Origin: Neobacillus sp. DY30 | GTDB lineage: Bacteria; Bacillota; Bacilli; Bacillales; Cytobacillaceae | DNA: 64,000 nt | Assembly (NCBI RefSeq): GCF_030123065.1 | Contig: NZ_CP126093.1 | Span: 4,098,001 to 4,162,000, forward strand | Reading direction: 5' to 3' | Shown here: piece after piece, positions 35,387-44,437 of the stretch | Numbering within the stretch: the first letter of the stretch is position 1 | Layout: every line of letters begins with the position of its first letter | Notes under the pieces: generated by a model | Told to the model about the DNA's origin: nothing | Seen by the model: only the letters and a program-made list of their open reading frames with translations | Database searches by the model: none | Translations under genes and position numbers: made by a program

Positions 35387-36367
35387 TTATAACCCAGCTT
35401 TTCGAAGAGTCTCTTGAGCGTCTGCTTGCAATTTTTCATAGGTTGACTGCTCAGAAAAGTCTTCTTTCGAGATCACAGAAAAAGTTTCACGTTCTAGGTT
35501 AACATCAACATGTACTTGGTACATATACGTTGCATTTCCAATCAAATCAATGCTGTAGTTTTCATCGTGTTCATGAACCACACATTGCACCCTTCCACCG
35601 TTATTATAAATATTAATAATTTCTTCCGCGCTATTCAAATCTTGCAGACATGTTACCAATGAAGATGCTGACATTGCCGTTCCGCATGCATTTGTAAAGC
35701 CCACTCCACGTTCAAACGTGTTTACGTAAATACTGCCCTTTGCTAAAGATTTAACAAAACTGACGTTTACGCCGTCAGGAAATAACTCATTTGGATTATT
35801 TACCTTCTCGCTTACCTCTTTTTGCACCCCAGATTGCAATTGTTCGCTATTTACTATCGAGATTAAATGCGGATTCGGTACGGCAAGCGCAGAAAATGAT
35901 AACTCCTGTGATAGCTCAGGAATTTTTTCATTAAGTAAATGGGGTTGATTTAATTTCAATGGCAGATCCTCCAAAAGGAATGAAACCGGTGAAATTTCTA
36001 CTTGGTAGGTTGTCACATCTGGATAGATATCCTGTTGTTTACTTACCTTCAGATCAGCCTTCATGGTTTCAATAACTGCTTCATTAAGTCCCTTCATTTC
36101 ACAAACATATCTAGCCACTAACCGCAGGCCATTGCCACACATAGATGCTTCTGAACCATCTGCATTAAATACCCGCATTCTTCCATCAGCACGATCGCTA
36201 TTCATGGTAAAAAGAATTCCGTCTGCCCCTAATTCGGAATTTCTATTACATAACAACGTTGCAAGCTTCGCTCTTTCACTGTCTGAAAAGCAATAAGAAT
36301 TCGTTATTTCATCGATTATGAGAAAATCATTCCCTGAACCATGACCTTTAATTAAATCAATTTGCAC
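35387..36367 (-). CDS. dapF: Diaminopimelate epimerase
   Basis: 326 residues, longer than the usual ~280, with an extended C-terminus (STYEKLQADAQETLRKAGL). The two catalytic cysteines are visible: C77 in ASMCGNGLR and the second in TNACGTAMSAS. It makes meso-DAP for lysine and cell wall. GTG start after GGAGG. Stands alone rather than in a lysine operon. Confidence 0.93.
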   Translation of the reverse strand: MQIDLIKGHGSGNDFLIIDEITNSYCFSDSERAKLATLLCNRNSELGADGILFTMNSDRADGRMRVFNADGSEASMCGNGLRLVARYVCEMKGLNEAVIETMKADLKVSKQQDIYPDVTTYQVEISPVSFLLEDLPLKLNQPHLLNEKIPELSQELSFSALAVPNPHLISIVNSEQLQSGVQKEVSEKVNNPNELFPDGVNVSFVKSLAKGSIYVNTFERGVGFTNACGTAMSASSLVTCLQDLNSAEEIINIYNNGGRVQCVVHEHDENYSIDLIGNATYMYQVHVDVNLERETFSVISKEDFSEQSTYEKLQADAQETLRKAGL

Positions 36368-36429
36368 TACAATAACCTCCGAAATTTTTATATCTTATTC
36401 TAACAAATAATCAGTAAGAATGACACATT

Positions 36430-37215
36430 CTATCTCTCAATAAAAAATTCATTGATCAAAAAAGACAACCTCAAAAGCTTTTCTTTTTCCGTTAAATTAT
36501 CTGATAGAGAAAGTACTGGAGTATTGGGTTCGGGGAATCGACCACTCCATTCAACAGGCATCCATCCACGTCTCAGCCGGCCGACCTGCTGCCTCGACTG
36601 ATTTAAGACACACTCATCCATAAAATATCCCGAACCTTCAACAGAGCCAATGGATGTTCCTGATTCATCCATCATTTCTTTCTTCTCTTGCAGCCAAGTA
36701 ATTCTCTCTTTTTTTAAACATCCTAAATATCTCTTGTTTTTATCATAGACTTCAATAATCCATGGCGTAATTTTTTTTATTTTATAATATCCAACAGCCT
36801 GGTATTGCTTATTATAAAGTGCATAAATTCTTTGTTTCCTAAACAGCTGGAATCCCTTTTGCCGATGTCTCTTAATAATCCCCGCTTCATTTCCATCAGG
36901 AAAGAAGAGATGTACACTAGACTCTTGCTGATTCATGAATACAACCACAAGGTGTTTTGCTGAAAATAGACTATCAGAATGGCTATTCGATTGAGACATA
37001 TTACGATTAATGAAAATAGCTTGCTTCATTCTATATAGGTAAACCTGAAAGCTAATGAAGCTGTAAACAATAAAAGGTATTGTTAGTAACATTATTTGAT
37101 TGCTTTGAAAGAAATATAGATTTCCAATACCGATAATGATAGCAGGAACAAGCGATACGATGCTGCCATTTAAGGTAATATTGGCACTACTACGGTAAAA
37201 TTCATGTATTTTCAT
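36430..37215 (-). CDS. Membrane-anchored protein, tubby-C/LURP-like?
   Basis: 261 residues with two N-terminal membrane helices (about 13-35 and 40-60) and a cytoplasmic beta-rich remainder (GYYKIKKITPWIIEVYDKNKRYLGCLKKER, SIGSVEGSGYFMDECVLN). The repeated short beta strands with G-x-(I/L) turns recall LURP-one/tubby C-terminal-like proteins annotated in Bacillus, but I see no decisive motif. It lies between dapF and the ABC operon without a clear link. Confidence 0.65.
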   Translation of the reverse strand: MKIHEFYRSSANITLNGSIVSLVPAIIIGIGNLYFFQSNQIMLLTIPFIVYSFISFQVYLYRMKQAIFINRNMSQSNSHSDSLFSAKHLVVVFMNQQESSVHLFFPDGNEAGIIKRHRQKGFQLFRKQRIYALYNKQYQAVGYYKIKKITPWIIEVYDKNKRYLGCLKKERITWLQEKKEMMDESGTSIGSVEGSGYFMDECVLNQSRQQVGRLRRGWMPVEWSGRFPEPNTPVLSLSDNLTEKEKLLRLSFLINEFFIER

Positions 37216-37368
37216 CCAGAAAACTCCTTATCTACCCCTCTTATATTTATTCTATTAAACATACATAAAAAAAATGATAGGAGTTTTTCTCTATATCGGT
37301 TATTAAAATTAATAGAAAAAAAAGAAGCCGATTTACTGGCCTCTAAAGAAATATCCAATATCAAACCA

Positions 37369-38148
37369 TTAAGAGGCAAGCTCTTTTTTCCTAAAAAAGA
37401 ACACGCTTAACCATAATAGGATGACAATGAGCAAAAGCGCTATTAAACTGGAAGGCAGTGTGTCATTAGGAAGTTCCCCTGAAGTAAGTAAAGCACCTGC
37501 ATAACTAGTTAATTGCGAAGGACTCCATTCTAGTAAATGGGAAAGTGCTCCGCTAATAATACTTACTACCAGCGCGAGTGCCAGTGTGATAAATCCTGCC
37601 ATTCCCGGGGACAAAAGAACTGCACTAAAAAATACTGTAACTGTTAATATAACAGTCAGCCATAATCCATATAAAACAAACGATTGAAAAAATTCCACAA
37701 TAGGGACCCAATCAAATAACTGCCCCGTATAGTACCAAGTTGATATGTATCCAATAAATAAAGAAATCCACACGAGCAAAAGACTCCCCGCCCATTTAGA
37801 AGTAACATAGAAGAGATAGGAAACCGGCTTTACAAGAATCATTGCTGCTACTCCATTTTTTCTTTCACCAGCAATGATCCCCATTGTTCCGAGAACAATA
37901 ACTAACACCCCAATCGTCGAGTATTTGCTAAGACCAGAAGCTAATACCGCCCCTGCTGTTGGAGTTGGCATTTCAAAAATCGCTCCTTCTGGCAGCCCTC
38001 CGACAGATTTTATGATCTGCGGCATATAATAACTGGTTAATGGCTCGGTGACACCTAATAAGATAAAGGTGATTGGAACCCAAATCCATTTAAAATTCCT
38101 CCACATTTCTAGAATCTCTTTTTGAAAAAGCGTGATCCATTGGCTCAT
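37369..38148 (-). CDS. yxlG: ABC-2 type transporter permease, YxlG-like
   Basis: 259 residues with about six membrane helices; an N-terminal amphipathic SQWITLFQKEILEMWRNFKW segment is typical of ABC-2 permeases. Its ATG overlaps the ATPase stop by 4 nt (ATGA). The order PLDc_N protein, ATPase, permease copies yxlE-yxlF-yxlG of B. subtilis. Confidence 0.8.
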   Translation of the reverse strand: MSQWITLFQKEILEMWRNFKWIWVPITFILLGVTEPLTSYYMPQIIKSVGGLPEGAIFEMPTPTAGAVLASGLSKYSTIGVLVIVLGTMGIIAGERKNGVAAMILVKPVSYLFYVTSKWAGSLLLVWISLFIGYISTWYYTGQLFDWVPIVEFFQSFVLYGLWLTVILTVTVFFSAVLLSPGMAGFITLALALVVSIISGALSHLLEWSPSQLTSYAGALLTSGELPNDTLPSSLIALLLIVILLWLSVFFFRKKELAS

Positions 38149-39053
38149 TTTCCCACCACCTTCATAAATACATCTTCAAGGGTCATACTGCTTATTTCAA
38201 ATTTATCCAATTGCCAGTCTCTTTCAGATATTAGCTTTAAAAACTCCTTCCTGGCTGTTTCTACATTGCTAACAAACACGCTAATCCGGTTTCCGTCTAT
38301 CAAAACAGATTTTGTTAAATGATGAGTTCGAAATGTACGTTCCATTTCTTCTGTTTTTTTACGGAAAATCAAGTCTATCTTTGCCTGCTGGTGACGTTCA
38401 CGCAAATCCACCATTGTTCCCGATTCGACAATTTCCCCATTATGTAAAAAGAGGATTTCATCACAAACTTCTTCTGCGTCATTTAGTATATGTGTGGAAA
38501 AGAGAATGGTCGTCTCCTTTTTCAATCCTTCGAGCAGCTCTAATACTTCTCTTCGGCCAAAGGGATCTAAAGCAGACACAGGCTCATCCAGTATAACCAG
38601 TTGGGGACGGTGAATAATTGCCTGTGCAATACCAAGCCTTTGCTTCATCCCGCCGGAATATTTCCCTACTCTCCTATTCTTTGCGTCACTAATCCCTACC
38701 AGCTCAAGGAGCTCTAACGAACGTTCCTTTGCTTCTTTACTTGTTAAACCAGCAAGCTTCCCTACGTATTGCAGAAATTCGAATCCTGACATCCAGTCAT
38801 AAAAAACAGGAAACTGCGGCAGGTAGCCAATTAAATGGCGAATATCTCCATCCTTTTTAGCCTCGCTAAAAGAAATTGACCCAGCAGTTGGTTTCATTAA
38901 TCCTGACAACATCCTGAGGGTCGTTGTTTTACCAGCTCCATTGGGGCCCAATAAGGCAATACACTTCCCCTGTTCAAGCTTAAAATCAAGTCCTTTGATC
39001 ACCTCATTCCCTTGGAAACTCTTCTTTAATCCTTTAATTTGGATGAGAGACAT
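38145..39053 (-). CDS. yxlF: ABC transporter ATP-binding protein, YxlF-like
   Basis: 302 residues: Walker A LLGPNGAGKTTTLR, signature YSGGMKQRLGIAQAI, Walker B LVILDEPVSALDPFG, and a C-terminal extension of about 80 residues as in ABC-2 exporters. Partner of the downstream permease. Start overlaps the preceding stop by one base. Confidence 0.88.
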   Translation of the reverse strand: MSLIQIKGLKKSFQGNEVIKGLDFKLEQGKCIALLGPNGAGKTTTLRMLSGLMKPTAGSISFSEAKKDGDIRHLIGYLPQFPVFYDWMSGFEFLQYVGKLAGLTSKEAKERSLELLELVGISDAKNRRVGKYSGGMKQRLGIAQAIIHRPQLVILDEPVSALDPFGRREVLELLEGLKKETTILFSTHILNDAEEVCDEILFLHNGEIVESGTMVDLRERHQQAKIDLIFRKKTEEMERTFRTHHLTKSVLIDGNRISVFVSNVETARKEFLKLISERDWQLDKFEISSMTLEDVFMKVVGK

Positions 39054-39253
39054 TAATCATTTCTCCTTCCAATGACAAAATATAGAATGGGTCCTATGAT
39101 ATTAACAAAAATAATAATAAACACCCAAAGCAGTTTCGGACCATTTGTTTTTTCGATTCTAGATAAGTCAACGAGTGAGACAATTAGTAAGATAAGATGA
39201 ATAATAAAGAGCGGTGCAATTAATCCCCAGCTGATTCCTTCTAATAATTCCAT
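39053..39253 (-). CDS. yxlE: PLDc_N-domain membrane protein, YxlE-like
   Basis: 66 residues with two membrane helices and the RIEKTNGPKLLWVFIIIFVNIIGPILYFVIG pattern of phospholipase-D-nuclease N-terminal domains. In B. subtilis YxlE is an anti-SigY factor component, but no sigY/yxlC/yxlD is visible here. ATG at 39253 behind AAGGGGG. Confidence 0.82.
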   Translation of the reverse strand: MELLEGISWGLIAPLFIIHLILLIVSLVDLSRIEKTNGPKLLWVFIIIFVNIIGPILYFVIGRRND

Positions 39254-39307
39254 ATTAGTTCCCCCTTGTTTCATGCTTTATTTATTGATATGACGTTTGA
39301 ACTACAA

Positions 39308-39346
39308 AAACGTTCAAAACCCAGCAAAAAAATTTATTGCTGGGTT
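39308..39346 (-). terminator. Probable terminator of the DUF4870 gene
   Basis: AACCCAGCAA/TTGCTGGGTT perfect 10-bp stem with a 9-nt loop; on the minus strand it is followed by TTGAACGTTTTTG. Confidence 0.5.
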
Positions 39347-39361
39347 AGTTGGCCTATATTA

Positions 39362-39685
39362 TTATTTTATTACTCTAAAAATCAATGGGAATCGGTATTC
39401 GTTTCCTTCGTATGCTTTGACGGCTGCGATGATTGTGAATATTAGGGCCATTATTCCTAATATCCATAATAGGAAAATGCCTACAATTAGGAAAATTAAT
39501 ATTCCGCTTATTAAGGAATAAACTGTGTATGAAATGAAAAAGTTAAAATATTCTCTTCCATGATAATTGATAAATGATGACTCATCCTTCTTTAATAACC
39601 AAATAACAAGAGGACCTATTATAGGAAAAAATAGACTGACAACATAGAGAATTGCCCCAAGCGTTCTTTCTTCGCTTTTTATCAT
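39362..39685 (-). CDS. DUF4870 domain membrane protein
   Basis: 107 residues, three membrane helices with the DUF4870 signature FFPIIGPLVIWLLKKDESSFINYHGREYFNFFISY and a C-terminal AVKAYEGNEYRFPLIFRVIK. Small Tic20-like membrane protein of unknown function. SD GGGGGAAT, 6 nt from the ATG. It is 109 nt upstream of yxlE in the same direction. Confidence 0.85.
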   Translation of the reverse strand: MIKSEERTLGAILYVVSLFFPIIGPLVIWLLKKDESSFINYHGREYFNFFISYTVYSLISGILIFLIVGIFLLWILGIMALIFTIIAAVKAYEGNEYRFPLIFRVIK

Positions 39686-39854
39686 TTTAAGATTCCCCCA
39701 ACAGAAAATTTTTTCTATCTTTCCCTAATACTTACGCTCCCATTACGTAAAGGTTTCATATTTTTTTTAAAAAATCATTTATTTTCCACTATCAACTCCA
39801 TCGTCCAGTTGATAAAATAGTAAAAATAATATTATCAGTGTGTAGAAAGGTTTA

Positions 39855-40985
39855 ATGATGATGAAAATTCTTTTAAAAAATGCAAACGTTTATCCCATTA
39901 CCTCTGAACCGTTAAAAAACGGCGATGTTTTAATTGATAAAGGGAAAATCATAAAGGTAGGCAAAAATCTTCAAGCTGACTCCAATGTTAAAATCCTGGA
40001 TTGTAATGAATTGTATCTTTTCCCAGGCTTTATTGATGTTCATACCCACTTAGGTCTATATGATGAAGGAACTGGCTGGGCTGGTAATGACGCAAACGAG
40101 ACAGCAGAAGCAATGACTCCTCATATTAGAGCTATAGATGGTGTCTATCCACTAGATCCTGCTTTTTCCGATGCCATCAAAAGCGGAATCACCACCGCAC
40201 ATGTTATGCCTGGAAGTGCGAATGTTATTGGAGGGACTACTTCAGTAATTAAAACAACCGGGAAGAATGTAAAAAAAATGATTGTCCAGGAAATTGCAGG
40301 TCTTAAACTTGCATTAGGAGAAAATCCAAAAAGAATTCATAGTCAGGGGAATAATGACTCCATTACAAGAATGGGTATTATGGGAATGCTGCGGGAAGCA
40401 TTCTATAGAGCAATCCATACGGATAACCCAGATAATCTAAGAGTAGCACCACTGGTTATGGCTTTAAAGAGAGAGATTCCTGTTAGAATTCATGCCCATC
40501 GTGCAGATGATATTATAACGGCATTGCGTCTTGCTGAAGAATTCAATTTAGATTTAAGAATTGAACATTGTACTGAAGGACATTTAATTGCCAGCGAGTT
40601 AGCTGGTTTAAACTTAAAGGTTTCAGTCGGTCCAACTTTAACAAGGAGATCTAAAATTGAACTAAAGAACAAAACGTGGAAAACCTATCAAGAACTAACA
40701 AATAATGGTGTAGAAGTATCAATTACAACCGATCACCCATATACACCTATTCAGTATTTGAATATATGTGCGGGGATTGCGGTTCGAGAAGGTCTTTCGG
40801 AGCAAAAAGCACTAGAAGGGATCACCATTTTACCTGCGAGAAACCTTAGGTTAGATCAACAATTAGGAAGTATTGACGAGGGAAAAGAGGCTGATTTAGT
40901 ACTTTGGAGTCACCATCCTTTTCATTATTTAGCAAAACCAAAATGGACAATGATTGGCGGTGAAATCGTTTTCTCAGAACAATAG
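39855..40985 (+). CDS. Amidohydrolase (imidazolonepropionase-like)
   Basis: 376 residues: metal-binding HTH in FPGFIDVHTHLGLYDEG, GSANVIGGTTSVIKT, later IHAHRADDI, IEHCTEGH and ITTDHPYTP supplying the remaining His/Asp ligands. This is the usual metallo-dependent hydrolase barrel acting on a cyclic amide or similar bond; substrate unknown. Three tandem ATGs follow AGAAAGG; the first is used here. Confidence 0.85.
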   Translation: MMMKILLKNANVYPITSEPLKNGDVLIDKGKIIKVGKNLQADSNVKILDCNELYLFPGFIDVHTHLGLYDEGTGWAGNDANETAEAMTPHIRAIDGVYPLDPAFSDAIKSGITTAHVMPGSANVIGGTTSVIKTTGKNVKKMIVQEIAGLKLALGENPKRIHSQGNNDSITRMGIMGMLREAFYRAIHTDNPDNLRVAPLVMALKREIPVRIHAHRADDIITALRLAEEFNLDLRIEHCTEGHLIASELAGLNLKVSVGPTLTRRSKIELKNKTWKTYQELTNNGVEVSITTDHPYTPIQYLNICAGIAVREGLSEQKALEGITILPARNLRLDQQLGSIDEGKEADLVLWSHHPFHYLAKPKWTMIGGEIVFSEQ

Positions 40986-41071
40986 AAATATGTTGAAATT
41001 TGCCAATAAATAAACACGAAAAAACAACAAAAAACCTATTTATTTTTTTTATTTTTTCTAGTATGATACTC

Positions 41072-41294
41072 TAAGTGAAACCGAAATAGGCCTAAAAATC
41101 TGGGGGGTAAATCACATAATTTTTGCAGCAAAAAAAATGATATAGGGAAGGCAAATGGTGCGCCACCAGTAATACCTGGTTCTAGTGGGTTCGATTCCCA
41201 CCCCGAAATTTTTTAGTTTATCTGAATAAAAAATTTCGAGGGTGGGCCGCTTCTTTAGACATGGGATCGGATTGCCCAAATGGAGGGAAATTCA
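41072..41294 (+). ncRNA. Structured leader with a tRNA-like element upstream of a GNAT gene
   Basis: A TATGAT -10 near 41064 would start an RNA of about 220 nt. It contains, in order: GGC...GCC (41150-41164) around AAATGGTGC; ACCAG/CTGGT (41165-41180) with a 6-nt loop; TCTA; then GTGGG-TTCGATT-CCCAC (41185-41201), a perfect T-arm with the invariant TTCGA loop. It is followed by a 19-bp hairpin in which CCCACCC (41197-41203) instead pairs with GGGTGGG (41240-41246). The two pairings exclude each other. An acceptor stem and 7-nt anticodon loop are missing, so it is not a normal tRNA gene. Known riboswitch classes I can recall do not fit. Confidence 0.55.
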
Positions 41295-41858
41295 ATGCTT
41301 AAGAAACGAGATCTTCATGACAGCCATGTATTATTTGAATTAATGTCGCATCCGGATGTCTTCCCTTTTGTGCGTCAAAAATGCTCTTCTTATGAAGAAT
41401 TCATCTTTATGACAAAACAAACGATTGAAGCGGAAGAACGCGGTGAATTAATTTCGCGGACCATTCTTGATGAATGGGGTGCCCCTATTGGAACCATTAA
41501 TCTTTTTGATATTGAAGATAATGCAGGATTTTTAGGTACCTGGCTAGGAAAACCATACCACGGGAAAGGCTATAATGCCCCTGCAAAGGACGCCTTTTTC
41601 CAAGAGGTATTTTATACATTAGGAATAGAAACCATCTTTATGAGGATTCGTAAGGTAAATATCAGGTCTATTAAGGCTGCAGAAAAACTCCCTTATGTTG
41701 TTAAGGCCAATGAAACAAGAAGATCACTTTACGACCAGTTGAATGCACAAGGTGAAGTGTATGATCTATATGAAATTCCTAAAGACCAATACTCCTTCTA
41801 CCTCATGCGTAATAACGGTTCAGTACAAGAAGAACCATCACATTTATTAGAAGCATAA
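41295..41858 (+). CDS. GNAT family N-acetyltransferase
   Basis: 187 residues with RimJ/L-like features: LFELMSHPDVFPFVRQ, LDEWGAPIGTINLFDIE, GTWLGKPYHGKGYNAPAKDA (the acetyl-CoA pyrophosphate loop with Q/R-x-x-G-x-G/A replaced by YHGKGYN) and VNIRSIKAAEKLP. Substrate unknown. The ATG at 41295 lies 7 nt after TGGAGGG. The long structured leader suggests ligand- or stress-controlled expression. Confidence 0.85.
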   Translation: MLKKRDLHDSHVLFELMSHPDVFPFVRQKCSSYEEFIFMTKQTIEAEERGELISRTILDEWGAPIGTINLFDIEDNAGFLGTWLGKPYHGKGYNAPAKDAFFQEVFYTLGIETIFMRIRKVNIRSIKAAEKLPYVVKANETRRSLYDQLNAQGEVYDLYEIPKDQYSFYLMRNNGSVQEEPSHLLEA

Positions 41859-41889
41859 AAGCAACCGGCTCCTGCCGATTGCTTTTTTT
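41857..41889 (+). terminator. Terminator of the GNAT gene
   Basis: AGCAA-CGGC/GCCG-TTGCT stem with one bulge and a TCCT loop, then seven T residues. Confidence 0.85.
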
Positions 41890-41906
41890 GGTATAAACAA
41901 TTTTTA

Positions 41907-42065
41907 TTAATCCGTTATATTTTGTTCTGTTCCAGAATTAACCTCACTAATACCCATATGGAGCAAAAATTCTTCTAGTTCCTCGTTTGTTAATGTTTCA
42001 AAACGACCATCATGAAAAAATACTTGAGTTTGATTTGGATTAATACGGTTCATGTTAAAACTCAT
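41907..42065 (-). CDS. Small acidic protein of unknown function
   Basis: 52 residues (MSFNMNRINPNQTQVFF...), acidic C-terminal half with FHDGRFETLTNEELEEFLLHMGI. Strong SD AAAGGAGC, 7 nt before the ATG. No family recognised. Confidence 0.65.
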   Translation of the reverse strand: MSFNMNRINPNQTQVFFHDGRFETLTNEELEEFLLHMGISEVNSGTEQNITD

Positions 42066-42165
42066 TTTATTTGCTCCTTTCATAGATGTGTTATAACTAT
42101 TATCAACAAAAGGAACTTAAACCATTCCAAAAAATAGAATTGTTCAAAAAATTGTAAAAGGAAAA

Positions 42166-42948
42166 TTATTTTGATTGATTTTTTTGTGAATAAACTTTTC
42201 CGAGAACATCCATTCCTCCAGTGACAGGAATAATACTCCCAGTTATAAAATCGGACTTATCATCAACGAGAAAGGAAATGACACGGGAGATGTCTTCTCC
42301 CGTACCATGTCTTCCTACTGGCACGCTTTCATTAAGGGCTGCTTCCTCGATGCCTTTCTCCTTCCAATGAGAAATAATATCTCCAGGGCAAACCATATTA
42401 GCCGTAATACCATTTGCTGCTTCTTCAATAGCAATGGTTCTTGTCAGTGAGGCAAGCCCTGTTTTTGCCGCAGCGAAAGCCGAACGGTAAACCCAGCCAG
42501 GAGTGGTTTCGACTCTTTCGAATCCCATTGTAATAATTCTTCCCCATTGGCGCTCTCTCATAATAGGTATAATGGCTTTCGATAAATAAAAGACTGCATT
42601 TAAATTCCCATTGATTAAATAATCCCATTCATCGAACGAATACTCCGTCATTTTTTTTCTTTCTCGAACATAAGGTCCGGCATTATGAATCATAACATCA
42701 ATGGAGGTAAATTCCGAAATAACTGTTTCAACCATATTTGTACAATCTGCCTGATTTGCCACATCTCCTTGAATGCATATAATTTTACTCCCGTATGCCT
42801 CTTCAAGCTCCTTTGCTAAAAGGATCGCTTCTTGCTTACTGTTTCGATAGTTAATAGCCAGCTGAAATCCTTGTTTCGCTAACTGGCAGGCTGTTTTTTT
42901 TCCTAACCCTGCGGCTCCCCCAGTAATTAACGCGGTTTTTTTCTTCAC
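42166..42948 (-). CDS. SDR family oxidoreductase, FabG-like
   Basis: 260 residues. Rossmann NAD(P) motif TGGAAGLGKKTA (TGxxxGxG), HNAG (IHNAGPY), catalytic YRSAFAAAK in which Tyr is at the expected Y-x-x-x-K offset with variation (WVYRSAFAAAKTG), and a C-terminal DFITGSIIPVTGG. The unusual YxxxxxxxK spacing in the catalytic segment deserves caution. GTG start after AGGTAATGG. Substrate unknown. Confidence 0.85.
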   Translation of the reverse strand: MKKKTALITGGAAGLGKKTACQLAKQGFQLAINYRNSKQEAILLAKELEEAYGSKIICIQGDVANQADCTNMVETVISEFTSIDVMIHNAGPYVRERKKMTEYSFDEWDYLINGNLNAVFYLSKAIIPIMRERQWGRIITMGFERVETTPGWVYRSAFAAAKTGLASLTRTIAIEEAANGITANMVCPGDIISHWKEKGIEEAALNESVPVGRHGTGEDISRVISFLVDDKSDFITGSIIPVTGGMDVLGKVYSQKNQSK

Positions 42949-43102
42949 AAGCCATTACCTCACAATTATATTTTCTAAACTATATGCTTGGACGGCTTGA
43001 TTATATCTTTAAATTTCTAGTTATTTATAACGCATGTCACCTATGGTGCATAGTATAAGGTATCAATGCCTAGTGAGAGTCTAATGAAAGGGTGTGGAGT
43101 TT

Positions 43103-43567
43103 ATGTTCCCATTTAATTTTTTTCCTTTTAATAAAGATATGAAGAATAAGCTTCAGCATATGAAACCTGATGAAATCGATCAATTTATTAAAGGTATCTT
43201 GGGAAATGTTATGCCCACTCATTCCGAAAGTCCATTGAATTCTCAGGACCTTATTAACCATTTTCGCCCTCACTCCTCTCAACAGGTAAATTCCCTGAAC
43301 TCTACAGCTTTTGAAACACATGATTCTGTTTTTGTTAGAATCCCAATTAAAGATGAGTCTATCCTTAAAGATTTACGGGTTTATCATACTGCAAACCAGT
43401 TGGTTGTCGAAAATATACCTGAGCGGGATCTTAAACATTCCATCGCTCTTCCAGCTATAGTAAGAAAGAAAGGGTCCTCTGCAAAATTTAAAGATGGGAT
43501 ACTTGAGATTAAATTAATAAAATCACATGACATTCAATACTCCCAAATTGATGTGTCTGAAATTTAA
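43103..43567 (+). CDS. Hsp20/alpha-crystallin-like protein
   Basis: 154 residues: an N-terminal Phe/Pro-rich segment (MFPFNFFPFNKD), then an alpha-crystallin-type beta sandwich with VFVRIPIKDE, LVVENIPERDLKHSIALP and AKFKDGILEIKL (the G-x-L/I-x-I/L motif of small heat shock proteins). Bacillus relatives include spore coat CotM/CotP-like proteins, so a spore role is possible. SD AAAGGGTGTGG. Shares a terminator with the convergent FixH-like gene. Confidence 0.78.
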   Translation: MFPFNFFPFNKDMKNKLQHMKPDEIDQFIKGILGNVMPTHSESPLNSQDLINHFRPHSSQQVNSLNSTAFETHDSVFVRIPIKDESILKDLRVYHTANQLVVENIPERDLKHSIALPAIVRKKGSSAKFKDGILEIKLIKSHDIQYSQIDVSEI

Positions 43568-43572
43568 AAGAA

Positions 43573-43602
43573 AAAAGACAGTCTTAAAAAACTGTCTTTT
43601 TC
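43573..43602. terminator. Bidirectional terminator
   Basis: AAAAAGACAGT/ACTGTCTTTTT stem with an 8-nt loop between convergent genes. Confidence 0.85.
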
Positions 43603-43606
43603 TTTA

Positions 43607-44056
43607 TTAATTCCCTTCCATATGCATTGAATCCTTTGATTCGCTTGGGTCTTCTGGTTCACTTGGGGTTCCAACTACGAATACTTTTTTAGGCATGTTA
43701 TGCATGTCTCTTGCGGTGACGTGGGAAATAATATAATATGTTCCTTCTTGCTGAAATGATTTTTCTAGACGATAGATTCCATCCTCAGTATGTTCGACTT
43801 TAATTTTTTCGTGTTTTTCATCCTTGGCACGCCAAATTTCAAAGGTCACTTCATCGGCGTCGTCGACCTTTTCATCTCCCTGAGTAACCTTAGCTTCAAA
43901 AATCATCGGTTCGTTAACATTTCCTTTTTCTGGTGTAACCGTCAACTCTACCTCCACAAACTCAGGTAAGTCACCTGCTTTTTGGTCCTTATTATTGCAA
44001 GCAGTGATGCTCAATATAGATACAATAATAACAATGAAAAATAAGAACTTCCTCAT
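43607..44056 (-). CDS. FixH/YtkA-like lipoprotein
   Basis: 149 residues. Lipoprotein signal with lipobox SITAC (Cys20), then a beta-sandwich VEVELTVTPEKGNVNEPMIFEAKVTQGDEKVDDADEVTFEIW and a His/Met-containing C-terminus (TARDMHNMPKK, DSMHMEGN) that could bind copper. YtkA/FixH-like domains are associated with copper delivery or oxidase assembly. SD AGGAGGG. Co-oriented with the small gene upstream. Confidence 0.8.
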   Translation of the reverse strand: MRKFLFFIVIIVSILSITACNNKDQKAGDLPEFVEVELTVTPEKGNVNEPMIFEAKVTQGDEKVDDADEVTFEIWRAKDEKHEKIKVEHTEDGIYRLEKSFQQEGTYYIISHVTARDMHNMPKKVFVVGTPSEPEDPSESKDSMHMEGN

Positions 44057-44069
44057 CTTTATCCCTCCT

Positions 44070-44342
44070 TTATAATTTGTCCATTACATGATTATGTAAA
44101 AGTATGAGCGCTACCTTAGCTTCATTTGAGATGGTTGACCCAGTAATTCTGCAAATAGCAGAATAATATTTTTCAAACTTATTTTTACGTATTCGCGGAT
44201 GGGAATTTTCATCAAGCAATTCTCTTTTCACTGCTTCTTTAAGTGTGTCTTCACTGCTTCCATCACTCACAGCAAGCAACCGATTATTCCATATTCTTCG
44301 ATATTCGGCTAGTAATTCATCAAAATTGAAATCGGCAATCAA
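44070..44342 (-). CDS. Hypothetical helical protein
   Basis: 90 residues, all-helical by eye (DELLAEYRRIWNNRLLAV, TLKEAVKRELLDEN, KFEKYYSAICRIT, KVALILLHNHVMDKL). TTG at 44342 lies 6 nt from GGAGGTG. It precedes the FixH-like gene by 13 nt and so forms an operon with it. No family recognised. Confidence 0.65.
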   Translation of the reverse strand: MIADFNFDELLAEYRRIWNNRLLAVSDGSSEDTLKEAVKRELLDENSHPRIRKNKFEKYYSAICRITGSTISNEAKVALILLHNHVMDKL

Positions 44343-44437
44343 AATAGCCACCTCCACATATCCTCAATTGCATTGTTACATACTTTCCAACATTATTGCA
44401 AAAAATAAATACAATAAACATTTGAAAGGAGATAACC

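Noticed and set aside
41141..41208. A functional tRNA gene
   Set aside because: The T-arm is perfect, but no 7-bp acceptor stem pairs, the second hairpin has a 6-nt loop, and the D-arm stem is only 3 bp.
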